Source of the DNA: Aequorivita sublithincola DSM 14238
GTDB lineage: Bacteria; Bacteroidota; Bacteroidia; Flavobacteriales; Flavobacteriaceae
Direction of reading: 5' to 3'
Length of the DNA stretch: 64,000 nt
NCBI RefSeq assembly: GCF_000265385.1
Contig: NC_018013.1
Location: forward strand, 1 to 64,000
Below are positions 1 to 8,500 of this stretch, in pieces; within the stretch, counting starts at the first letter, position 1; each line of letters starts with the position of its first letter. The position numbers were made by a program, and so were the translations under genes. A model generated the notes under the pieces. The model had not been told where the DNA came from. It ran no database searches and saw only the letters and a program-made list of their open reading frames with translations.

Positions 1-198
1 TTATTAAAGAAAGTTTTTTTGTAGTTTTATCGAAAGGGAAGTATGGCGAAAAAAAACTAATAATTCAACCCCATTATGGTTTTTTTTATAACTTTTTTGT
101 TCACATATTTGCACTGTTAATAAATTGTCTGGATCCTCTCCATCCGCTATTTTTTAGCCACACCTTTTTAAAAAAAAATATAATCAGGAATTTTAATT

Positions 199-1626
199 AT
201 GAGCAAAACTGCGGAAACGGTTTGGAACAATTGTATGACTTTTATCGAAGATAATATTACTTCGCAAGCATACAAAACATGGTTCGAGCCTATTAAGGCA
301 GTAAAGTTAACCGATAATGCACTTAGCATTCAGGTTCCTAGCAAGTTTTTTTATGAATGGCTTGAAGAGCATTACGTTAAAATTTTGAAAGTTGCCCTAA
401 CCAAAGAGTTAGGAACTAGTGCCAAATTAGTTTACATCATTAAGATGGAAAACACCTACGGCAACAAGCAACCATTTACCGAAAAAATACCGAGTGCTAA
501 CCGAAGCAATCTTCGCTCTCAAGAAGTTGATGTGCCTTTGAAAAACAAAAGCCCAGAACTGAAAAATCCGTTTGTTATTCCTGGTATTCGCAATGTTAAA
601 ATTGAATCTCAGCTTAACCCAAATTATAATTTTGAAAGCTTCCTTGAAGGCGAATCAAACCGTTTGGCTCGTTCTGCTGGTTTAGCGGTGGCAAACAAGC
701 CTGGAGGAACTTCTTTTAACCCTTTGCTAATCTTTGGTGGAGTTGGTTTAGGAAAGACGCATTTAGGCCACGCAATTGGTGTTGACATAAAAGATAAATA
801 TCCCGAAAAAACGGTTCTTTATATTTCTGCTGAAAAATTTACGCAACAATATATTGAATCTGTAAAAAAGAACAACCGAAACGACTTTATACATTTCTAT
901 CAAATTATAGATGTGTTGATTGTTGATGATATTCAATTGCTTTCAGGAAAAGCTGGAACACAGGATGTTTTCTTCCACATATTCAATCATTTACACCAAA
1001 ACGGCAAGCAGGTAATCCTTACCAGTGATAAAGCTCCTGTTGATATGATTGATATTGAGCAACGTTTGCTATCCCGTTTTAAATGGGGACTTTCTGCGGA
1101 ATTAAACCATCCAGATTACGACACTCGTGTTGCCATCATCAAAAACAAACTGTATCGTGATGGTGTAGAAATGCCAGATGATATTGTAGAATTTTTGGCG
1201 AATAACATTAAAACCAATATTCGCGAACTGGAAGGCGCCATTATTTCACTTATTGCGCATTCCTCTTTCAATAAAAAGGAAATTACAATAGAACTTGCCC
1301 GTAAAATTGTTGATAACTACGTGAAGCACACAAAACGCGAAGTTTCTATAGATTACATTCAAAAAGTGGTGAGTGATTATTTCCAAATGGATGTAGATAC
1401 TTTACAGTCAAAAACACGTAAAAGACACATTGTTCAAGCGCGTCAATTGGCTATGTTTTTCGCGAAGAAATACACAAAAGCTTCACTTGCTTCCATTGGC
1501 TCACAAATTGGGCAGCGCGATCACGCAACCGTTTTGCACGCTTGTAAAACAGTTGATAATCTTTCTAGCACCGATAAGCAGTTCCGCAAATATGTGGAAG
1601 ATCTTAGCAAAAAGTTGACCCTTTAA
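199..1626 (+). CDS. dnaA: Chromosomal replication initiator DnaA
   Basis: DnaA binds the replication origin and melts it to load the helicase. The 475-residue length is normal for the family. Domain I lies at the N-terminus. The AAA+ ATPase has a Walker A (GGVGLGKT, about residues 179-186) and a Walker B (VLIVDDIQ, about 239-246). The C-terminal DNA-binding domain carries the DnaA signature with QRDHATVLHAC near residue 445. The 198 bases upstream hold only AT-rich sequence with a weak promoter-like CATATTTG at 104-111. I see no DnaA-box cluster there and no dnaN downstream, so the origin is not placed by this gene. Confidence 0.98.
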   Translation: MSKTAETVWNNCMTFIEDNITSQAYKTWFEPIKAVKLTDNALSIQVPSKFFYEWLEEHYVKILKVALTKELGTSAKLVYIIKMENTYGNKQPFTEKIPSANRSNLRSQEVDVPLKNKSPELKNPFVIPGIRNVKIESQLNPNYNFESFLEGESNRLARSAGLAVANKPGGTSFNPLLIFGGVGLGKTHLGHAIGVDIKDKYPEKTVLYISAEKFTQQYIESVKKNNRNDFIHFYQIIDVLIVDDIQLLSGKAGTQDVFFHIFNHLHQNGKQVILTSDKAPVDMIDIEQRLLSRFKWGLSAELNHPDYDTRVAIIKNKLYRDGVEMPDDIVEFLANNIKTNIRELEGAIISLIAHSSFNKKEITIELARKIVDNYVKHTKREVSIDYIQKVVSDYFQMDVDTLQSKTRKRHIVQARQLAMFFAKKYTKASLASIGSQIGQRDHATVLHACKTVDNLSSTDKQFRKYVEDLSKKLTL

Positions 1627-1647
1627 TTTTCAATTCTTTTCGCATAA

Positions 1648-1671
1648 AAAAAACCTCTCGAAGGAGGCTTT
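1648..1671. terminator. Hairpin between convergent dnaA and msrB
   Basis: CCTC (1654-1657) pairs with GAGG (1664-1667). The stem is flanked by an A-run on the left and T-rich sequence on the right, so it could act as a weak two-way terminator for the convergent genes. The stem is short. Confidence 0.45.
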
Positions 1672-1696
1672 CTAAACATAACTACAATTGAGGAAT

Positions 1697-2251
1697 TTAG
1701 TCTTGCTTTACAAATTTTAGTGCTGCAGAATTCATACAATATCTTAAACCTGTTGGTTTCGGTCCGTCATTAAAAACGTGACCTAAATGCAATCCTGTTG
1801 CTTTTTCAACAATTTCATCCCTACTCATTCCCAGTGTATTATCTTTTACCCAAACCACGGCATCATCATTAATTGGCTTGGTGAATGAAGGCCAACCCGT
1901 TCCAGACTCAAACTTATCTTCACTACTAAACAACGGTTCGCCAGTTGCGGCGCTCACATAAATTCCTTTTTCGTGATTATCATTGTATTCATTATTAAAA
2001 GGTGTTTCGGTTCCTTTTTTTACCATAATTTGGTACTGTTCTGCAGTAAGTTCCTTTTTCCATTCCGCATCAGGTTTTGCTTTAGGAAATTGTTCATTCA
2101 TCGCCATATCGCTTGAAGCATCCATAGTTTCCTCAGTAGTATTCATTGCATTATCAGTACTTTCCTTTTGATTATTCTGGCAAGAAACCTGAGAAAGACT
2201 AACCAACAATCCGAAAGAAAGCGTAATCGTTTTTAAAAAATAGATTTTCAT
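1697..2251 (-). CDS. msrB: Peptide-methionine (R)-S-oxide reductase, lipoprotein MsrB
   Basis: MsrB reduces the R form of methionine sulfoxide in proteins. The protein starts with a signal peptide ending in a lipobox-like VSC (Cys24), so it is probably an exported lipoprotein repairing envelope proteins. Residues 25-60 are a hydrophilic, Met-rich linker. The SelR core follows, with GWPSF (119-123), HLGHVF (155-160) and the catalytic Cys172 in RYCMNS. The two CxxC pairs that bind zinc in many MsrB proteins are absent. The position often held by a Cys in SGCGWPSF is Thr here. The family call is firm; the export is inferred from the N-terminus. Confidence 0.93.
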   Translation of the reverse strand: MKIYFLKTITLSFGLLVSLSQVSCQNNQKESTDNAMNTTEETMDASSDMAMNEQFPKAKPDAEWKKELTAEQYQIMVKKGTETPFNNEYNDNHEKGIYVSAATGEPLFSSEDKFESGTGWPSFTKPINDDAVVWVKDNTLGMSRDEIVEKATGLHLGHVFNDGPKPTGLRYCMNSAALKFVKQD

Positions 2252-2484
2252 AACTTTATTATTTTGCTTGATTTAAATTTGAAATATTCTGTTCTACTAT
2301 AATATACGAAGCTTAAGTCGTGATGGTTTGTAAATGCTTTCTTAAAGGATTCATAAAATTATAAGAGTAAAAAACAATGATCTTTAGTAAAAATTCCTCT
2401 CTTTTAAGCTTTTCACAATACAAAAGATAATTTTTTAAATTTCCATTAAAATTTATAACTTCGGAAATCATAAAATCCAAATCC

Positions 2485-3096
2485 ATGTTCAGAAAATTAC
2501 TCTTCATATTTTGTATTATTTTAAGCTACTCGTCTCTCTTTTCACAAGAAAGACCTATTGAAATCGTTGAAGAAGCAAAGGCCAATCGTCTTTTTTTGTA
2601 TGGGTTAAATAAAAATGAAAAAGATTTAGACGTTTCCATTACAGTTGAAGGAACTAATTTTCGTCAAAGCAAGAGTGTTCCTAGAGCGGTACTTATTCCA
2701 GCCGCATCTAAGGTTCGGCTCGCCAACTTGATTGTTGAAAGAGGAAAAAAAGCAAATTATACCTATGACCTTAAAGTAAGTGATAGCCTTTCCCGACGCG
2801 CTTTGCGAAGAGAATCCGAATCAATTAAAATTGAACCTCGAAAAAAGATAATAGTTTATATTCCAGAAAATTGTACAACTTGTGATAGTCTAGTTTCTAG
2901 TTTAGACAAAAGTTATTATTTATATACTTCCAATCGTTTTTCTGAAAAACCAGAATTAAAAGCACAATTGGCCCCTGCTTTTGCAAACTCAACGGTAGAT
3001 ATAAATACTGCTAATGTTCCTATTATAAGTTTGAATGGGGTGCTATTTGCAACAATTCAAGACTACGATCAATTGCTAGAAGAACTCAATAAATAG
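2485..3096 (+). CDS. Exported protein with a C-terminal thioredoxin-like CxxC region
   Basis: I do not recognise a named family. The protein has 203 residues and a clear signal peptide ending near FSQ (residues 18-20). The middle (about 25-120) looks like a beta-rich domain. The C-terminal third starts KKIIVYIPENCTTCDSL, with a C130-T-T-C133 motif after a beta strand. About 45 residues later comes VPII (178-181), which matches the cis-proline strand of glutaredoxin-like folds. It may be a periplasmic or surface thiol protein. It stands alone, next to the lipoprotein MsrB gene on the other strand. Confidence 0.8.
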   Translation: MFRKLLFIFCIILSYSSLFSQERPIEIVEEAKANRLFLYGLNKNEKDLDVSITVEGTNFRQSKSVPRAVLIPAASKVRLANLIVERGKKANYTYDLKVSDSLSRRALRRESESIKIEPRKKIIVYIPENCTTCDSLVSSLDKSYYLYTSNRFSEKPELKAQLAPAFANSTVDINTANVPIISLNGVLFATIQDYDQLLEELNK

Positions 3097-3204
3097 TCTG
3101 CCGTAAACCAAAGTTTAATGAGTAAAAGAAAAAGACTGAAAGTCTTTTAAATTAGTGAAATTGAAAAGAATATCTATTGCGCAACTTTTATATTAACCCA
3201 ATTT

Positions 3205-3230
3205 ATTCGTGAAGATTCGTGCAATTCGTG
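3205..3230. repeat. Triple ATTCGTG repeat
   Basis: ATTCGTG occurs three times at 3205-3211, 3215-3221 and 3224-3230, followed by GTTAAAAA. It lies between the convergent ends of the CxxC protein gene and tamL. The same word recurs in other intergenic sequences of this window (near 23095 and 47705). Confidence 0.6.
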
Positions 3231-3241
3231 GTTAAAAATTT

Positions 3242-5497
3242 TTAAAAAGGATAACCAATACCAAAATTGAAAACAGTTTCTTTTACATTAAAGTCAAAAC
3301 CGTTTTCTTTTGCTGGATCGTGGAAAGGTGCCGCAAAATCAAAACGAATCACAAAGCCCTGAACGTCTACACGAAGGCCTACTCCTGCTCCCATTCCCAA
3401 TTCATTTATAAAGTTTGAAGTGAATTTGTCTTTCCCTTCATAGGTTGGATTTGCTTTTGAATTCCAAATATTTCCAGCATCAGCGAAAACGGCACCCTTA
3501 AAAAAAGAAAAAATCGGGAAACGATATTCAACATTTGCCTCCAGACGAATGTTTCCAGTTTGGTCAAAATAATTGTTATCGGGATTATTCTCATCATTAT
3601 AAGTGCCAGGGCCCAAAGAACGAATCCGAAATGCCCGGACGCTATACGGCCCACCAGAATAATACTGTTTCACATAAGGCATAACTTCCGAATTACCATA
3701 CGGAAGTCCATAACCACCAAAGAGCCTTGTAGCAATAACTTGTTCCTTTCCAAAGTTGAAGTGATATCGCAAATCCACATCCATTTTAGCGTATTGCGCA
3801 TATTCCAATCCTAAAAATTCCTTTCGTCCAGTACCGTTATCTTTTCCGAAAAGACTAACACTATTACCAGCAACATCAACCGTTGAATTCACGAAAAATT
3901 GATGTTTTCTTGCAGCATCAACCATACCGTTATAGGTGAAAGAATAATTGAGTCCTGAAATAAATTGTTGCTCAAAACTTCGCTTTAAAAATGGATTGTT
4001 GTTCAAAATGGTATCAAACTCCGGAGTGGAGTTTGAAAGTTTGGTGTAATTTATAGAAATTGGGATAATTTCGTGCGTAACGTATCTATTCGCCTGCCAA
4101 ATGTATCCAAATTGCGCAGAGCCAGAAAGTAGCGCATACAGCTTGGTACGGCTTAGATAATCAACGCTTAAACTGGTTTTGGTTTTAGGAATAGAGTACT
4201 TAAAAAAGTCCGTATTGATTTTTATAGGAAAAATTACTCGTGGAAAAATAAGTTCAGGTTTTAACCCCACCTCAATACTCGTCTTTCCACTATTTCCACC
4301 ACCGCCTGCTTGTACTTCATAGCCCACATTTGCTGTTATATTGAGGGTTTCGCCACCTTTAAATAAATCGCGATTGCTATACGTTAAAGCCAACCCAGGT
4401 CCGGCAAAGTTGTTAGACTTCGAAACTGCCTGTAATTCTGCTCTTAGCGCTCGTTTGTTCAAGGGAGAAAGAAATATATTCGCTTCCAAAATCCCCAAAC
4501 TGTCGGAAAGCAAGGAATCCATTTCTTTATATTGAATGTTTACGAACTTATAAGCACCAATTGTGGATAGGCGTCTGGCAGTATTTCTCGAATTTTCGGG
4601 GCTGTAAAACTGGCCTTCTTCCAAAGTAATAAAAGGATCCAAATATTTAGGTTTGAAGAAATCTTCACTATTTATAAAATTCTTTTCGTTGAAACGCGTC
4701 ACATCATTTACAGTGGAATCCTGCACATCATAATTTGCATAGACGTTAATTTTTGAAATTTTATAAGGAACGAGCGACTTTTTCGGCACTTCGTTTTTTA
4801 GTCTTAGAAATAAATCGAAACGTTTTTTATCGTACTGATTCGTATCGGCTTCAAAAATTAAGAATCCCGAATTGAAGTTGTAATAACCATTTCTCTTTAA
4901 ATCACCATCAATTCGTTCACGCTCCTGCTTCATATTAGAAAGATCAAAACGCATTCCTTTGGAAAGTTTTGTGTTCGCAACACTTTTCTGTATTTCAGAA
5001 TATACAGGCTGTTGTAGACTATCCAATTGATAACTTGCAATGGTGTATGGAGATGGTGCGGTAATACTATAACTGGCCGAGGCTTCCTTTTCCTTTTCCT
5101 CAATTTTTGAAGTGGCTTCACTATAGAAAAAGCCTCTGTTTTCCATTCGGTTTATTAAAATATCTTCGACTTCATAAGGTTTTACATCACTTAGATAAAC
5201 AGGATTTTCGCCTAACTTTTTGTAAAGAAACCTATTAATGAAACCTGGTTTTTCCTCCTGCATCTTATAGTAATAATGAAGTCCTGGCCGCAATCCTAAA
5301 AATTTCTTGTTGGGTTTTGGGAGTAATGCTTCTTCTAGAACTGCTTTTAACTGATCCTCATTCTTTATGACAGAATCAGATTTTATTTCAACCGTAGCGC
5401 CTGTATATAATTTTTTACCGTCGGGAATGTATTTATCTACCGCGCAGGACTGGAACAACATAATTGCTGCAGAAAAAAGTATCGCTATTTTATACAT
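3242..5497 (-). CDS. tamL: TamL: BamA/TamA-like outer-membrane lipoprotein
   Basis: TamL is the Omp85-family partner of TamB in Bacteroidota and supports outer-membrane homeostasis. The start chosen gives a lipoprotein signal ending in LFQSC (Cys18). It begins 10 nt after the tamB stop; an in-frame ATG at 5527 would overlap tamB. POTRA-like repeats fill roughly the first half. The C-terminal half is a 16-strand-type barrel, with the Omp85 arginine motif visible as VRAFRIRSLGPG and the protein ending FNFGIGYPF, a typical terminal beta strand. It is read directly after tamB and must be co-transcribed with it. Confidence 0.93.
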   Translation of the reverse strand: MYKIAILFSAAIMLFQSCAVDKYIPDGKKLYTGATVEIKSDSVIKNEDQLKAVLEEALLPKPNKKFLGLRPGLHYYYKMQEEKPGFINRFLYKKLGENPVYLSDVKPYEVEDILINRMENRGFFYSEATSKIEEKEKEASASYSITAPSPYTIASYQLDSLQQPVYSEIQKSVANTKLSKGMRFDLSNMKQERERIDGDLKRNGYYNFNSGFLIFEADTNQYDKKRFDLFLRLKNEVPKKSLVPYKISKINVYANYDVQDSTVNDVTRFNEKNFINSEDFFKPKYLDPFITLEEGQFYSPENSRNTARRLSTIGAYKFVNIQYKEMDSLLSDSLGILEANIFLSPLNKRALRAELQAVSKSNNFAGPGLALTYSNRDLFKGGETLNITANVGYEVQAGGGGNSGKTSIEVGLKPELIFPRVIFPIKINTDFFKYSIPKTKTSLSVDYLSRTKLYALLSGSAQFGYIWQANRYVTHEIIPISINYTKLSNSTPEFDTILNNNPFLKRSFEQQFISGLNYSFTYNGMVDAARKHQFFVNSTVDVAGNSVSLFGKDNGTGRKEFLGLEYAQYAKMDVDLRYHFNFGKEQVIATRLFGGYGLPYGNSEVMPYVKQYYSGGPYSVRAFRIRSLGPGTYNDENNPDNNYFDQTGNIRLEANVEYRFPIFSFFKGAVFADAGNIWNSKANPTYEGKDKFTSNFINELGMGAGVGLRVDVQGFVIRFDFAAPFHDPAKENGFDFNVKETVFNFGIGYPF

Positions 5498-5507
5498 AAA
5501 TCTCACT

Positions 5508-8500
5508 TCAGTCTTTTTTAGTTTCAACGGAATCTTTCTTTTTTACTTGCTGCATTTTTTCAGCATCTTCCTTCTGCCTTTCTTTTGCTTCTTTTTCCTT
5601 CAGCTTATTATCTGCTTCTTTTTTGGCTGCTTTTTCCTTTTCAGTTTCTCCGCGAAGGATTGCTTCCCAAAGCTCATCAAATTTGTTGAATTCCTGTGTA
5701 AAAATAAGTGCTATTCCACTAACGATTGTCTGTCCGTCTATTACGTTTTCAAACTCATTTCTTCTAAAACCTTTCAATCTATATCTACCGTTTTCAGTAA
5801 GTAAATACTCCAAACTCACATTACCAATTAGCGGTGCGGGCTCGTTTGTGGAACTGCTTCCTTGTAAATCCACTTCGCTACCAACGCGCACAATTAGCCT
5901 ATCGTTAAACAATTTTTTCTGGGCGGCAATATCAAGCTGGGTGCGTTCTTGCGGAGAATCACCTTGGTAATCTGTATAGCTGTCCAAACCAAAATCCAGT
6001 TCCACGCCAGTTTTGCCTAAAAGTTTATCAGAAAATGTATTCAGTTGATCGGAAAGTGCGTCGTTCAGGTTGTCACGAGCTACTGTTGCAAAACCACCAC
6101 CACTACCATCACTACCAGGTTCTGGATAAAAACGGCTCAATACCAAGAGTGAAAAAACTTGCCTGTTCAATTCGTCTTCTTGTTGGTTTACTTGTTGTAA
6201 TCTGCCATAAACTTGTCCGCCAATAGCTCCTTGCTCATCTTTGGGCATATCAAGATCAAAAGAAATTACTGGTTTTGTAAGCTCACCATCAACGTTAAGA
6301 TACACATAAAACGGTAATACTTGACGGTATTTATTTTTAACGGAAGGATCAGAACCAGAACTTATCGGTGCCATTAATGATGATGCGGAGGCTTCCAATT
6401 TATAAATCGCTTTCACATCTAGTTTAGCGTCAAAAGGATCCCCGGACCAACTAACTCGGCTGCCTTTGGCCAGCTCAAAACGTCTTTTCACTAGATTATA
6501 AAGGCTCATTTCGTAATGTCCACCTTCAATTTCATAAACGCCGCTCAAGGTCATTCTTCCATTCGGATTCATGGTAAAATCGAAATCACCATCGCCAAAA
6601 ACTTCAAAATTATCACCGGTTTCCTGATCTATAATTAGTGTGATTTTTGCGCTTTTTCCTATTTTCAGAAGTGCGTTTACGTCAAGTCCACTAAACCGTG
6701 TTGATTCCTGCTTGGTTCTCGTTAAAATTGCATCTGGATTTTCTCTGTTCACAAAAATTACCACACCGCCCCGCTCTTCAATCGCTACTGCAGATGATGG
6801 TAAAATGTAAGTAACATCTGTGTTATCATTTACAGTAATCCTCGCATCTAGCTTTGGAATTTCTAAATCGCCAGTCAGTCTGGCATCCGCATCAAAAGAC
6901 GCTTTTCCGTACAGAAAATCGTTGTCTTCTTTTGAAGCGTTCAGCACCTGGAAATTTTCGGCATTCAATTGCAAATCGAAGGTTGGATTTATAAAACTTT
7001 CAGTGCCCACTTTCCCTGTCATCACTAATTGGTTCTGGTTTTCATCACGAATTGTGAAACTATCCATTGAAAGACCGTTGTTGTCAATTTTTAAAATTTC
7101 GTTTGCCAATGTGAAAGGAGCATTCAATTTAGTAACCGTAAAATCAGCATCGCTAAACTTTAAACTTCCTTCATATTTTGGCTCTGTAGGACTTCCGGAA
7201 ACATCAAACTTTCCTGAGAAACTTCCATCAGCATTTTTTATTTCGCCCAAAGAAAACCCTTCAAGCGCGGTCATTTTGAATTTATTTATATCTAAATCCA
7301 GATTGAGTTTTGCAGCATTTTCGGTCGCAATGTAATCACCAGTTAAATCTAAATCTACTTCGCCTTCCTTTAATGCTAAATTGAAATCATAATTGTTGCC
7401 TCCTTTGGACTTTGCATCGACCGTAAGTTTGCCCAAATCGGTATCCAGCAGGTTTAATTTTTCTACGGAAAGATCTGCCAAAAGCCCAGAATTTCCAAAG
7501 GGTTCAACAATTGTAAGGTTTCCGTTTAAATTGCCGTGGGCCAGTTCTTTTTCAGGATTTAAATAATTTAGAATTTCACTTAATTTGAAATTTTCAAATG
7601 TAATAGCCGCGTGGTTTTGCGAAACACCCTTGAGTTTATTGGTTAGTTCAACAACTTCATCATTTCTGGTGAAACGAAAATCATTGAATTCAATTGTATT
7701 TTTCTTTAAAAGCATTTCATTGCTCTGCGGCGTTTCCCACTGGTTTCTATCCAGAATTAAATCTTCCGGCAAAATGTGAAAACGAAGCGCATCCTCAGTA
7801 CCAGTAATTTGTGATTGAATATTGATTAAGGTACTGTCTTTAAAAGTTGAATTGAAACTCAAACTTAGTTCGTTGTTTTGCTGATTCCCTGTGATTTTAG
7901 TCTTTGGTATATTTAAGGGACCTCCTTTAAGTTTGTTGAAACCTAAATCGAAAACGAATTTTTCTTTGTCCGTATCCATTGTGAAAGCCAAGCTATCCAA
8001 CTCATTACCAGAATAAACAATTTGTGGCGCTCTGATGTCTGCCTTTAACTTTCGTGCGGCTTCATCAAAATCGACTGCAATTTTTACGGTGTCCAGCTTT
8101 TGAACATTTACTAAAAACACATCATTTAAAACTGGCGATTCTACGATTCTACCACGAATTTTAAGCTTTACCGGATGAGTTATACTATCTGGAAGTTTTA
8201 TGTTTCTTGAAAAATAACTTGAAATATGGCGTTGCACCGCAGTACTAAACGTTGCTGGATCAGTATTGCTTTCCAGACTAAGTTGCACAATTTTATTATC
8301 GAGCCAAATAGATGTGGTGTCGCTCCGAACGTGAGCCGTTGCTAGCACATCGCCCAGCAAATAGGTTTTATCATCATAAACCACTACTCCATCGCCAATG
8401 GTTGAAATAACATTAAAACCATCTTTGTTTCCTTCAAAATCTGCATCTAATTTTAGAGCGGTTCGCACATCGCGACTCATCAAGCCGAGCGATTGCAGAT

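Noticed and set aside
1..198. Replication origin beside dnaA
   Set aside because: No cluster of DnaA boxes or clear unwinding repeats is visible here or just after dnaA; dnaN is not adjacent. In this phylum dnaA need not mark the origin.
2313..2507. 64-residue minus-strand frame upstream of the CxxC protein gene
   Set aside because: It overlaps the start of a better-supported gene and has no signal, domain or promoter support.
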